From NCBI RefSeq assembly GCF_001280305.1, contig NZ_CP012623.1, positions 372,001 through 436,000 of the forward strand: a DNA stretch of 64,000 nucleotides, written 5' to 3'. The notes beneath the pieces were generated by a model that saw only the letters and a program-made list of their open reading frames with translations, was not told the origin of the DNA and made no database searches. The translations under genes and the position numbers were made by a program. Origin of the DNA: Hymenobacter sp. DG25A (GTDB lineage: Bacteria; Bacteroidota; Bacteroidia; Cytophagales; Hymenobacteraceae). Each line of letters begins with the position of its first letter. Within the stretch, counting starts at the first letter, position 1. Positions 36,101-44,116 of this stretch are shown piece after piece.

Positions 36101-39100
36101 CCACAACTATCGGAACGCCGGCTAAAACGGAGCGGGCTTTTACACTGTTTTCGCCCACGGCCAAAGAGTTGCCAATTCCTGCCCCGGATTGGTTTGTTAC
36201 CCTGCAGGACAGCGTAGCACCCGGACAAACGGCCCGTTTTCTGGTGGGGAGCAGTGAGGCCGGTGCCCGCATTCTGGTGGAAGCCGAGGCCAAGGGCAAA
36301 ACCCTGCGCCACGAGTGGCTCACGCTGAAAGCTAATGAGCAGCGCCTGGTGGAAATAGCAGTGCCGGCTGCCCTCGGCGAAACCCAGCTCTACCTGCACG
36401 CCACGCAAGTGCGCGACAACCGCCTGTACACCCACACGGCCCCGGTGCAGGTAGCTACGCCGCCTGCGCCGCTGGTGCTCAGCATTGCCACCTTCCGCGA
36501 CAAGCTCCAGCCCGGCCAGAAGGAAACCTGGCGCGTCACCATCTATAATACCGCCGGCAAGCCCGCTGATGCGGAGCTGATGGCCAGCCTGTATGATCAG
36601 TCGCTGGATGTATTCCGGCCACATTCTTTCATGCCGCTGGAATTCCCGAAACCGTATTTTCCGGCTGTGCTGGCGTGGAATGGACAGTTTGGGACGGAGG
36701 AGTCTAGAATACTCTTAGCTGGGCAGCAACCCAATATCCAGGTTGACTTAGTCGAATATCCGCTGCTGAATCAGTGGGGTTATTTAGATAACCAGGGTAT
36801 GATGCTTTATGAAAGCGTAGTCGTACAGAATGGTGGTGGAAGGAAAACTACCAAAGGCAAAACAGCCCGGGTTTCAGGTCAGGTAGAAATGGCTGCTGCG
36901 CCCGCAGCCATGGACATGGCTCAAGGAAAGCAACTCAGCGAAGTGGTAGTCACAGGCCTAGGAGCTGAGGAGAAGTCGGCGCCACCACAGGTTGACCTCT
37001 CCGCCATCCAAGCCCGCAAAGACTTCCGTGAAACAGCCTGCTGGTTACCAGCCGTGCGCACCAATGCTAAAGGCGAAATGGTCTTGGAGTTCCAGATGCC
37101 GGAAGCCGTCACGCGCTGGCAACTGCTGGCCCTGGCCCACGATCAGCAACTGCACACCGGCCTGCTGCGCCGCGAGCTGGTTACCCAGAAACAGCTGCAG
37201 GTAACGCCTAATGCCCCGCGCTTCTTCCGGGAAGGCGACCAGCTGCGCCTCACCGCCAAGCTCAGCAACCTCACTGATCAACCCATGAGCGGCACTGCCC
37301 AGCTGTTTCTGCTGGATGCCCGCACTCAGCAGCCCCTTGATGGAAAGCTGCTGAAAGGGGCCGCGCAGCAGAAGTTCACCCTCAGCGCCAACCAAAGCAG
37401 CGCCGTGGGCTGGGACCTGCAAATTCCGGAAACCGCCGAAGGTGAGCTGCCGCTGGAAGCCATAACCTACCGCGTAGTAGCCCAAACGGAAGCCCCCAAG
37501 CAGTCGAAGCGCAAATCCAAAAAGCAGCCGGTAGAAACCTATTCCGATGGCGAGGAAAACACGCTACCGGTGCTGCCTAACCGGTTGCTGGTTACCGAGA
37601 GCCTGCCGCTGCCTATTGTAGGCCCGGCCACACGGGAGTTTGAGTTGAAAAAGCTGACCAGTACCACGTCGCCCACGCGCCGGAATTACTCGCTCACGCT
37701 GGAAATGACCGAAAACCCCGCGTGGTATGCCGTGCAGTCCCTGCCGTACCTGATGGAGTACCCCTATGAGTGCTCCGAGCAGGTATTTAGCCGCCTGTAT
37801 GCCAACCTGATAGCCGCGAAGATCCTGCAAAGCAACCCGCGTCTGAAAACGGTGCTGGAAGAGTGGAAGCGCGCCGCTCAAAGCGGCGACAAAGCCGCCC
37901 TCACCAGCAAGCTGGAGCAAAACCAGGAGCTCAAAAACCTGCTGCTGCAGGAAACCCCGTGGGTGCGTGATGCGCAAAATGAAACCGAGCGGATGCGCCG
38001 GCTGACGGAGCTGTTTGACGAGCCGCGCCTGAAGGCGGAAACTGCCCGAGCCCTCACCAAGCTGGCCAAAATGCAGCATCCCAACGGCTCCTTCCCCTGG
38101 TTTGAGAAGATGCCCGATGACCGGTACATCACCCAGCTGATTATTGCCGGTTTCGGCAAGCTGCAGAAGCTGGGCGCTTTCGATGCTACCCAGGATGCCC
38201 AGGCCCGCCCGCTGCTGGAAAACGCCGTGCGCTACCTCGATGAGCAGCTACAGCACGACTACACCGAGCTGCGCAAGCAGAAAGGCGTAGACCTGAAGCA
38301 GCAGCACGTTTCGGATGTTCAGATTCAGGCGCTGTACGCCCGCAGCTTCTGGCGGAAACAGGCCGTAGCCAAATCAGCCCAGCCCGCTGAAACCTATTAT
38401 CAACAGCAAGCCGCCACTTATTGGAAAGTGCACACGCGCTACCTGCAGGCGCAAACAGCCCTGGCCCTGCATCGGCAGAAAACACAGCCGGCTGCCGTAA
38501 AGGATATTCTCACGGCCCTTTCGGAAAATGCCCTGCACTCACCGGAGCTGGGCATGTACTGGAAAGAGGTGCGCGGCGGCTACTACTGGCGCGAAGCACC
38601 CACAGAAACCCAGGCCACGCTCATCGAAGCCTTCGATGAAGTGCGCAACGACCAAAAATCAGTGGATGAAATGAAGCTGTGGCTGCTGAAGCAGAAGCAA
38701 ACCCAGAACTGGGAAAGCACCCGTGCCACCGCCGATGCCTGCTACGCCCTGCTGCTGCGCGGCTCCGACTGGCTCCAGCCGACCAAACCCATTCAGGTAA
38801 CGGTAGGAGGGGAGACTGTGAAGCCCAGCACGCAACAGGCCGGTACGGGCTACTTCAAAACCACCTTCCCCGCCACGCAAATCAAACCCGCCCAGGGTAA
38901 GGTAACGGTGCAAAAGACCGATGCCGGCGTAGCCTGGGGCGCGCTGTACTGGCAGTATTTTGAGCAGATTGATAAGATAACCCCGGCTGCCACGCCCCTG
39001 AGCCTGGAGCGCCAGCTCTTCCGCGAGCAGCGCACGGCCGGCGGCCCCACCTTGGAGCGTCTCACCGCCGCCACGCCGCTGCGGGTAGGCGACGTGCTGG

Positions 39101-39429
39101 TGGTGCGCCTCGTACTGCGCTCCGACCGTGACCTGGAGTACGTGCATCTGAAAGACCAGCGCGCCGCTGGTCTGGAGCTCATCAGCCAGACCTCAGGCTA
39201 CCGCTACCAGTCCGGCCTGGGGTATTATGAGAGCCCCCGCGACGCGGCCAACAACTTCTTTATCGGCTTTTTCCCGAAGGGTATGCACACCTTTGAGTAC
39301 CGCCTGCGTGCGGCCCAGAGCGGTGATTTTTCGGGTGGCCTCTCCCAGCTGCAGTGCCTGTATGCGCCGGAGTTTACCAGCCATTCGGCCGGTACGCGGG
39401 TGCTGATTTCTGGCATGGCAGGAAAGTAG
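33187..39429 (+). CDS. Alpha-2-macroglobulin family protein with thioester motif
   Basis: 2080 residues, far longer than E. coli YfhM (1653). Short hydrophobic signal or anchor at 1-22; a helical N-terminal part to about 375; macroglobulin domains from there, with the MG2 hallmark YTDRAIYRPGQTLYFKG near 614-630; a bait-like low-order stretch at about 1215-1280 which contains LSEVVVTGLG at 1250-1259; an MG-like block FRETACWLPAV; the thioester C1529-S-E-Q1532 in YPYECSEQVFSR; then alpha/alpha thioester-domain helices (YFKTTFPATQ near the receptor part). Such proteins trap proteases in the periplasm. No PBP1C gene is beside it. Confidence 0.92.
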   Translation: MRFLLSACFLLLMLFSSGSSAPTPPAGPNPKKWKQIDALLAKDQTASAKKLVDEIYQQARQQQDTPEYLRALLYKLRLLEAKEEEADVKAIALVEADLQQAKFPARPILHSLLAQFYANYYEEHRYQLYDRTQGANQSAAPTDTSAADLRTWDAARLGSAVVQHYKASIADEPQRQQQLFLSQLGYAIRGGNAEGRALRPTLYDLLAHRAVDGLQNDEYYVTRPAAQFQLKDARLFGPAAEFARLRLTAPKADSLNGQFHALQVLQQLIAFRLQDAKNLAALADVDRKRLAIVKEHAEMAKEDSLYAAALTREAQSYQTLPISTEFLAALADQLEESQPAKAREVALEAEKRFPKSRGAQQAKAIRQRIEAVTLEFTAEEVLLPNQPWLLKLEVRNVAKLYARAYRISTAQAMRYLSREERGEVQPLQKRYARVLAAKPAAVWPLNVPGTPDYKSHSVQQAGVALPLGRYLIIVSTAADDPTKNRPGVTTATAEVSVSELSQVRRAAATQDGPELLVLHRQGGQPLAGVKALPFFQYYDQPSRTYKQRRGEVQTTNAEGQTQLPIGSTTEQNIQLQAVLLSQGPDSLLVTEGGYYGPRRLRTPEAEQPERRTFLYTDRAIYRPGQTLYFKGILTESLAGKARLLTKQSVSVRLVDVNGQTVQTLSFTTSDFGSFNSSLVLPTGLLNGEMSLQTDNGGVSFAVEDYKRPTFQVTFGPVQGTPVLGKEVTVRGKATAYAGQPIDGGTVQYRVVRRTVWPLFEPYYGRGGGKIGYPGPGRGGEVEILNGTTQTDSAGGFAVTFLAQADEEMRRGRGGWGPGYIFEVTADVTDAGGETRTGQQNVSLGTTALNLRLEIPELLNRDKMPALQLFSTNAAGEPQVARGQLRLYRLTPPARALRPRLWERPEREALSREEFKRQFPLDAYGPEDNDSTWARTLVLTQDFDTEKTPQLTALATQLQQQVPGRYLLEATATTTIGTPAKTERAFTLFSPTAKELPIPAPDWFVTLQDSVAPGQTARFLVGSSEAGARILVEAEAKGKTLRHEWLTLKANEQRLVEIAVPAALGETQLYLHATQVRDNRLYTHTAPVQVATPPAPLVLSIATFRDKLQPGQKETWRVTIYNTAGKPADAELMASLYDQSLDVFRPHSFMPLEFPKPYFPAVLAWNGQFGTEESRILLAGQQPNIQVDLVEYPLLNQWGYLDNQGMMLYESVVVQNGGGRKTTKGKTARVSGQVEMAAAPAAMDMAQGKQLSEVVVTGLGAEEKSAPPQVDLSAIQARKDFRETACWLPAVRTNAKGEMVLEFQMPEAVTRWQLLALAHDQQLHTGLLRRELVTQKQLQVTPNAPRFFREGDQLRLTAKLSNLTDQPMSGTAQLFLLDARTQQPLDGKLLKGAAQQKFTLSANQSSAVGWDLQIPETAEGELPLEAITYRVVAQTEAPKQSKRKSKKQPVETYSDGEENTLPVLPNRLLVTESLPLPIVGPATREFELKKLTSTTSPTRRNYSLTLEMTENPAWYAVQSLPYLMEYPYECSEQVFSRLYANLIAAKILQSNPRLKTVLEEWKRAAQSGDKAALTSKLEQNQELKNLLLQETPWVRDAQNETERMRRLTELFDEPRLKAETARALTKLAKMQHPNGSFPWFEKMPDDRYITQLIIAGFGKLQKLGAFDATQDAQARPLLENAVRYLDEQLQHDYTELRKQKGVDLKQQHVSDVQIQALYARSFWRKQAVAKSAQPAETYYQQQAATYWKVHTRYLQAQTALALHRQKTQPAAVKDILTALSENALHSPELGMYWKEVRGGYYWREAPTETQATLIEAFDEVRNDQKSVDEMKLWLLKQKQTQNWESTRATADACYALLLRGSDWLQPTKPIQVTVGGETVKPSTQQAGTGYFKTTFPATQIKPAQGKVTVQKTDAGVAWGALYWQYFEQIDKITPAATPLSLERQLFREQRTAGGPTLERLTAATPLRVGDVLVVRLVLRSDRDLEYVHLKDQRAAGLELISQTSGYRYQSGLGYYESPRDAANNFFIGFFPKGMHTFEYRLRAAQSGDFSGGLSQLQCLYAPEFTSHSAGTRVLISGMAGK

Positions 39430-39509
39430 GGTGAAATTGCATTTTTAATTTGGCCATCGATGCCTGTGCGCTGTGAAAGGGCTTTTGCAGCGTGTAGGCA
39501 AAGGTGTAG

Positions 39510-39541
39510 TTTGCTATTCGATTCAGGATCTGGTACTTTTG
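39510..39541 (+). promoter_or_regulatory. Full -33/-7 promoter of the 39570 gene
   Basis: TTTG at 39510-39513, 20-base spacer, TACTTTTG at 39534-39541: the cleanest Bacteroidota promoter in the window, 28 bases before the ATG. Confidence 0.7.
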
Positions 39542-39569
39542 CCACCCTGTCCACCGAAAAGAGTAGTAA

Positions 39570-40061
39570 ATGCGCACTATTTTCCTTCTAGTCGGACTGC
39601 TGTTGAGCAGTGCGGGAGTGTTTGCCCAGGGTAAGAAAAAGGCTGCCCCAGCCCCGGTTATTGACCACGATGGCAAGGTAGCCGTGCCGGTGAAACCGGC
39701 CCTGCCGGGCGAAGAAAAACTATCGGCCCGGGAGCGGGTAGAGCGGGACTTTCTGATGCCCGTGCGCCGCAAGCAGTCCGTTTCCAAGGCAGAGTCTGTG
39801 GCCATACCATCGCCCAGCATGACGGCCCGCAACATAGAAACCGCCCGGGAGGCGGAGGCCGAAGCCGCCGCTAAAGTTCCGGAGAAGCTCGTGGCAGAGC
39901 CGGTTGCTTCCAGCACTTCTAACCGCACCACCGCGCGTGCTGCTTCGGTTGCACACACCAGCCGAAAGACTGCGGCCCGCAAAACATCTGCGGCCCGTAA
40001 GGCAGCTGCAAAAAAGAAAGCCGCCGCCCGGAAGAAAAAGAGCCGTCGGCACCGCCGCTAA
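39570..40061 (+). CDS. Secreted protein with histone-H1-like Lys/Ala/Arg tail
   Basis: 163 residues: signal peptide (IFLLVGLLLSSAGVFAQ), a middle part with many charged residues and no recognised fold, and a C-terminal 35 residues made of K, A, R and S only (SRKTAARKTSAARKAAAKKK and on). Such tails are typical of histone H1 or HupB-like DNA-binding proteins, but this one follows an export signal. Possible roles are binding of peptidoglycan, lipopolysaccharide or extracellular DNA. It has its own promoter and terminator. Confidence 0.75.
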   Translation: MRTIFLLVGLLLSSAGVFAQGKKKAAPAPVIDHDGKVAVPVKPALPGEEKLSARERVERDFLMPVRRKQSVSKAESVAIPSPSMTARNIETAREAEAEAAAKVPEKLVAEPVASSTSNRTTARAASVAHTSRKTAARKTSAARKAAAKKKAAARKKKSRRHRR

Positions 40062-40071
40062 GAATACGCCA

Positions 40072-40120
40072 GCCATAAAAAAAGGCGCTACCGGATTTCG
40101 GTAGCGCCTTTTTTTATGGC
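40072..40120. terminator. Bidirectional terminator
   Basis: A 22-bp stem (40072-40093 with 40099-40120) with A7 and T7 parts, between the H1-like gene and the ferredoxin gene. Confidence 0.9.
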
Positions 40121-40137
40121 TGATGTGGTTGAGCAGC

Positions 40138-40473
40138 TTAGGTGCCCTGCGGCATGAGGCGCACCACCAGCCCATCCAGGCGGGCGTTGATGCGAATCTG
40201 GCAGGAGAGGCGGCTGCCCTGCGTCATTACGGGCAGGCTTTCCAGCATAGCCAGCTCATCGTCGCTGGGCTCAGGCAGCTCGGGGCCGGCCAGCACTTCT
40301 ACGTGGCAGGTGCCGCACAGCGCCATGCCGCCGCAGGTAGCCTGAATGTCGTAGCCATCAGCCTTCAGCAGCTCCATTAAGCTCAGGCCCATATCGGTGG
40401 GGCCTACAATCTCGCGCCGGTGGCCCGGCTCTTCCTCTACATATACTCGAACTTCAGTAACGTCCAGGCTCAT
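40138..40473 (-). CDS. [2Fe-2S] ferredoxin, adrenodoxin type
   Basis: 111 residues. Cluster cysteines are in C-x5-C-x2-C (CGGMALCGTC) and a distant C in RLSCQI, the vertebrate/ISC ferredoxin pattern. EPSDDELAMLESL is the typical acidic helix. It carries electrons in the cytosol. The next gene on this strand (upstream) is a ferredoxin-NADP reductase, an obvious partner. The stop is beside a shared terminator. Confidence 0.93.
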   Translation of the reverse strand: MSLDVTEVRVYVEEEPGHRREIVGPTDMGLSLMELLKADGYDIQATCGGMALCGTCHVEVLAGPELPEPSDDELAMLESLPVMTQGSRLSCQIRINARLDGLVVRLMPQGT

Positions 40474-40596
40474 ATCTCAGCGTCAGTAAAACTATCAAAA
40501 CAAGGGCGCCAGATTTCCGGGCCGGGGTGCAAAGAAAAGAAGAGGCAGGCAAACCCACCTCTTCTCCATTCATAATATCCGAAAAGGATAACGCTG

Positions 40597-41610
40597 CTAG
40601 AGAGTGGGCACCCCGTTTACGGTGGTGTACTTCAGGACGTATTTCTTATCCGGGTTGATGTACTTGAAAGCCCCCTGCGCCATCAGGGCCGCCTCGTGGA
40701 AGCCACACAGAATGAGCTTCAGCTTGCCGGGGTAGGTGTTGATATCGCCGATGGCGAATACGCCGGGCAGGGAAGTGGAGTAGTCCAGGGTATTCACCTT
40801 CACGGCATCATCTTCCAGCTCCAGGCCCCACTCGCCAATGGGCCCCAGCTTGGGCGTGAGGCCAAACAGGGGGATAAAGTGGTCAAGCGGTACAGATTCT
40901 GTTTCGCCGTTGTTGGCGGTGATGGTGACGGCCTCCAGCTTACCGTTGCCGTGCACGTGGGTGACGTTGCTGCTCAGCACCAGGCGTACTTTGCCGGCCT
41001 CGTGCAGCTTCTGCACTTTCTCCGCCGAGTCGGCGGCGCCGCGGAAGGTGGTGCCGCGGTGCACCAAGGTTACTTCTTTGGCCAAATCGGCCAGGAAAAT
41101 GGTCCAGTCAAGGGCGGAGTCGCCGCCGCCGGCAATAACCAGGCGCTGGTTGCGGAAGTACTCCGGGTCGCGCACCATGTAGTGCACGCCGCGGCCGCCT
41201 TCAAATTTCTCCAGCTCATCAATAGCCGGCTTGCGCGGCTCAAAAGAGCCCAGGCCGCCCGCAATGGCAATGGTCTTGCAGAGGATTTCGGTGCCGTCGG
41301 TGGTGAAGAGCTGAAAAGAGCCGTCCTCGAGCTTGGCAAAACGCTCTACCCGCTCACCCAGCGTGAAGGTGGGGTGGAAGGGCTCAATCTGCTGCATCAG
41401 GTTGCGCACCAGGTCGCCGGCCAGAATGCTGGGGAAGCCCGGAATATCGTAGATAGGTTTCTTGGGGTATATCTCCGAGAGCTGCCCGCCTACCTGCGGC
41501 AGGGCATCTACCACGTGGCAGCGCAATTTCAAAAGTCCGGCCTCAAATACGGCAAACAGGCCCACCGGGCCAGCCCCAATGATGCAGATATCGGTGGAAA
41601 TGGTATTCAT
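40597..41610 (-). CDS. Ferredoxin--NADP reductase (thioredoxin-reductase-like type)
   Basis: About 337 residues. FAD motif DICIIGAGPVGLFAVFEAG, then PQVGGQLSEIYPKKPIYDIPGFP, NADPH motif VIAGGGDSALDW and the terminal FAIGDINTYPGKLKLILCGFHEAALMAQGA. There is no CxxC redox disulfide, which separates it from thioredoxin reductase and points to the YumC-type FNR. It lies upstream of the ferredoxin on the same strand, 124 bases apart. The ATG at 41610 fits the FAD motif better than 41619. A TACCTTTG box lies at 41692-41699. Confidence 0.92.
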   Translation of the reverse strand: MNTISTDICIIGAGPVGLFAVFEAGLLKLRCHVVDALPQVGGQLSEIYPKKPIYDIPGFPSILAGDLVRNLMQQIEPFHPTFTLGERVERFAKLEDGSFQLFTTDGTEILCKTIAIAGGLGSFEPRKPAIDELEKFEGGRGVHYMVRDPEYFRNQRLVIAGGGDSALDWTIFLADLAKEVTLVHRGTTFRGAADSAEKVQKLHEAGKVRLVLSSNVTHVHGNGKLEAVTITANNGETESVPLDHFIPLFGLTPKLGPIGEWGLELEDDAVKVNTLDYSTSLPGVFAIGDINTYPGKLKLILCGFHEAALMAQGAFKYINPDKKYVLKYTTVNGVPTL

Positions 41611-41691
41611 ACGTAGCAAAAGATTCGCGAAAAGGTTGCTCTCGTAACAAGAAAACTAGGCAAAACGTTGGCCGCTCCCGGCAAACGGCTG

Positions 41692-41699
41692 CAAAGGTA
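41692..41699 (-). promoter_or_regulatory. -7 box of the ferredoxin reductase gene
   Basis: TACCTTTG on the minus strand, about 82 bases before the ATG at 41610. Confidence 0.45.
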
Positions 41700-41791
41700 C
41701 GCGTTGTAAGCGAGCGGGTTGATGCTGCCCCGGGAATTTGCTGCTGCAATAATGGCCGCCCAGAGGCAGCGCACAGCCCGGAGGAAAAAGA

Positions 41792-41824
41792 AAAAGCCCC
41801 TCAGCATGGCGCTGAGGGGCTTTT
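41792..41824 (-). terminator. Terminator of the tRNA-Arg gene
   Basis: A 14-bp stem (41792-41805 with 41811-41824), 5-base loop; the minus strand leaves the stem through a T run. Confidence 0.85.
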
Positions 41825-41825
41825 G

Positions 41826-41899
41826 TGGTCGTGTAAGGAGTCGAACCTTAAACCTTCTGATTCGTAGTCAGATGCTCTATCCAATTGAGCTACACAACC
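41826..41899 (-). tRNA. tRNA-Arg(ACG)
   Basis: A 74-base cloverleaf on the minus strand. The acceptor stem GGTTGTG/CACGACC has one wobble pair, and the D-arm, T-arm (GGTTCGACTCC) and 7-base anticodon loop CTACGAA are regular; the anticodon is ACG, read as ICG by Arg codons CGN after A34 deamination. CCA is not encoded. The promoter has TATCTTTG at 41919-41926 with TTG about 20 bases behind, and the terminator follows two bases after the discriminator. Confidence 0.95.
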
Positions 41900-41918
41900 A
41901 TTTCCCTTTTGAGGAGCA

Positions 41919-41926
41919 CAAAGATA
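41919..41926 (-). promoter_or_regulatory. -7 box of tRNA-Arg
   Basis: TATCTTTG on the minus strand, 19 bases before the tRNA, with TTGC at a 20-base spacing. Confidence 0.6.
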
Positions 41927-42013
41927 ACAGCTAAATTTTTTGTCTGGCAAGCCGGTGGGCTGATTTTCTGCCGAAAAAATGGATTGACGGGCGCAAGAAG
42001 CTGAAAGTCAGTT

Positions 42014-42733
42014 TTAATTTTTTTGCGGCGTCGCGGCATTTTTGCCTAAGGCACGCTTCAGGGCCCGGTTAAATAAGTAATACAACCCGAATAACGACAC
42101 AACAATGAGCACCAGCACCAGAACTTTGCCGCCCGTGCCGGTATCGGGGTTGCTGAGCAGGGCCAGCGCATCCTGGGCTTGGGTGCCCAACCAGTAGAAG
42201 AACAGGCTGCGCGGCAGCATGCCCACCACCGAGGCCAGCAGAAACTTCCGGCGGTTTACACGCATCACGGCCAGTACAAACGTCATGAGAGCAAAGGGCA
42301 GCACCGGGGAAATGCGGGTGAGCACAATCAGCTGCCAGCTTTCGTGGCGCAACTCCTGCATCACGGCATCGGCTTTGGGAAAGTGGTGCAGAAACTGCAG
42401 CATGCGGCCGTGGTCCAGCGAAGCCGCAATATGGTAGCCAATGAAGGCAGCCAGCGCGTAGGCCAGCACCATGCCGGGCAGGCCAATCCAGCCCAGATAA
42501 AAACCCGTGACGATGGCCACAAATGTGGTGGGCGTGAGGGCAAAAGCCATGGTGAAGGCAATAACCACAAAATAAAACACCGCACCACCCAGGCTCAGGT
42601 TCTGGAGCAGCTCCTGGTTGCGGTACAGGAAATACGTGAGCGAGGAGCTGCCTACCACCGGCATGGCCACCAGCAAGAGCATGGACAGCAGGGTGGAGGC
42701 GTTTTTTTGAAAAAGCTCTTTGAGGAAAGCCAT
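42014..42733 (-). CDS. TVP38/TMEM64 (SNARE-associated) family membrane protein
   Basis: About 239 residues, five or six membrane helices. The VTT-domain signature is visible: LTPTTFVAIVTGFYLGWIGLPGMVLAYALAAFIGYHIA, then LIVLTRISPVLPFALMTFVLAVMRVNRRKFLLASVVGMLPRSLFFYWLG. Proteins of this group (DedA-like) are proposed lipid or carrier flippases in the inner membrane. The ATG at 42733 precedes the first helix; the frame to 42916 overlaps the divergent metB gene and is rejected. Confidence 0.85.
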   Translation of the reverse strand: MAFLKELFQKNASTLLSMLLLVAMPVVGSSSLTYFLYRNQELLQNLSLGGAVFYFVVIAFTMAFALTPTTFVAIVTGFYLGWIGLPGMVLAYALAAFIGYHIAASLDHGRMLQFLHHFPKADAVMQELRHESWQLIVLTRISPVLPFALMTFVLAVMRVNRRKFLLASVVGMLPRSLFFYWLGTQAQDALALLSNPDTGTGGKVLVLVLIVVSLFGLYYLFNRALKRALGKNAATPQKN

Positions 42734-42842
42734 AGGCAGAATAGGCAGCGGGCCGGTTGTTTTGTGATGCCGCCCCGCAATGCAAGCTACGGCGTACGCT
42801 ACATCTTGGCTAACTTGCCGCCCCAATCCCAAGCCCCGACCT

Positions 42843-43982
42843 ATGAAATTCGGAACCAAAGCCATCCATGCCGGCGTGCACCCTGACCCCGAAACCGGGG
42901 CTATCATGACGCCCATCTACCAGACCTCGACCTACGTGCAACGCTCCCCCGGCGACCACAAAGGCTATGAATACTCCCGCACCCACAACCCCACCCGCAC
43001 CCAGCTGCAGGATGCGCTGGCGGCGCTGGAAAACGGCAAGCATGGTCTGGCCTACGCCTCAGGCATGGCCGCCATCGACTGCATCATTAAGCTGCTGCAG
43101 CCCGGCGACGAGGTGATTTCCACCAACGACCTGTATGGCGGCACCTATCGCCTCTTTACCAAAGTGTATGCGGCCTACGGCATCAAATTTCACTTCGTGC
43201 CCATGCACGATATGACGGCCGTGGAGGCAAAGGTAACCGCCAACACCAAGCTCATCTGGGTAGAAACGCCTACCAATCCGCTGCTCAACGTTATTGATAT
43301 TGAAGCCGCCGCTGCCGTAGCCAAGAAAGCCGGTGCGCTGCTGGTGGTAGACAATACCTTCTCCACCCCCTACCTGCAAACTCCGCTGGATCTGGGGGCG
43401 GATATGGTGATGCACTCCCTCACTAAGTACATGGGCGGCCACTCCGACGTGGTAATGGGTGCTGTGATTGTGAAGGACGACGAGCTGCACGAGCGGCTGC
43501 GCTTCCTGCAGAATGCCTGCGGCGGCACGCCTGGCCCCCAGGACTGCTTCCTGGTGCTGCGCGGCCTCAAAACCCTGCACATTCGCATGCAGCGCCACTG
43601 CGAAAACGGCCGCGCCGTAGCGGAGTACCTCCAGAGCCACCCCAAAGTAGAAAAGGTGTTCTGGCCCGGTTTCCCCGAGCATCCCAACCACGCCGTAGCT
43701 GCCCGGCAAATGCGTGGTTTCGGCGGTATGATGTCGTTTGTGTTGAAGGGCGACCGGATGGAAGATGCCGTAGCGGTGCTGGAGAAATTTGAGCTGTTCT
43801 CGCTGGCCGAAAGCCTCGGCGGCGTAGAAAGCCTGAGCGGCCACCCCGCCTCCATGACGCACGCCAGCATTCCCGCCGAAGAGCGCCGCAAATCCGGCCT
43901 GTCTGACTCACTGATTCGCCTGAGTGTGGGGATTGAAGACGTGGAAGATTTGATTGAGGATCTGAAGCAGGCTATTGGGTAA
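42843..43982 (+). CDS. metB: Cystathionine gamma-synthase/beta-lyase family PLP enzyme
   Basis: 379 residues. The PLP lysine is K195 in HSLTKYMGGHSDVVMG. Other marks: IYQTSTYVQ, YEYSRTHNPTRTQLQDALAALE, VETPTNPLLNVIDI and LAESLGGVESLSGHPASMTHA. Trans-sulfuration enzymes share these; gamma-synthase, gamma-lyase and beta-lyase cannot be told apart with certainty. It links cysteine and methionine synthesis. The ATG at 42843 begins MKFGTKAIHAG as in the family. Divergent from the TVP38-like gene. Confidence 0.9.
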   Translation: MKFGTKAIHAGVHPDPETGAIMTPIYQTSTYVQRSPGDHKGYEYSRTHNPTRTQLQDALAALENGKHGLAYASGMAAIDCIIKLLQPGDEVISTNDLYGGTYRLFTKVYAAYGIKFHFVPMHDMTAVEAKVTANTKLIWVETPTNPLLNVIDIEAAAAVAKKAGALLVVDNTFSTPYLQTPLDLGADMVMHSLTKYMGGHSDVVMGAVIVKDDELHERLRFLQNACGGTPGPQDCFLVLRGLKTLHIRMQRHCENGRAVAEYLQSHPKVEKVFWPGFPEHPNHAVAARQMRGFGGMMSFVLKGDRMEDAVAVLEKFELFSLAESLGGVESLSGHPASMTHASIPAEERRKSGLSDSLIRLSVGIEDVEDLIEDLKQAIG

Positions 43983-44002
43983 AATAACCGTTGCCATGTC
44001 TA

Positions 44003-44039
44003 AAACCGCCCGGCCATTTGGTCGGGCGGTTTCTTTTTT
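44003..44039 (+). terminator. Terminator after metB
   Basis: A 10-bp GC-rich stem (44003-44012 with 44023-44032) and T run. Confidence 0.8.
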
Positions 44040-44116
44040 AAAGGCTGCCGGTAAAGTAATTAAGCACGCTCACTCGTCATCCTCCAAACGCGCCCAACCG
44101 GCACGTGCTCCTTCCT

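Noticed and set aside
37500..37560. Frame change inside the alpha-2-macroglobulin at the Lys-rich linker
   Set aside because: The frame is continuous; the Lys/Ser-rich stretch is a linker between domains.
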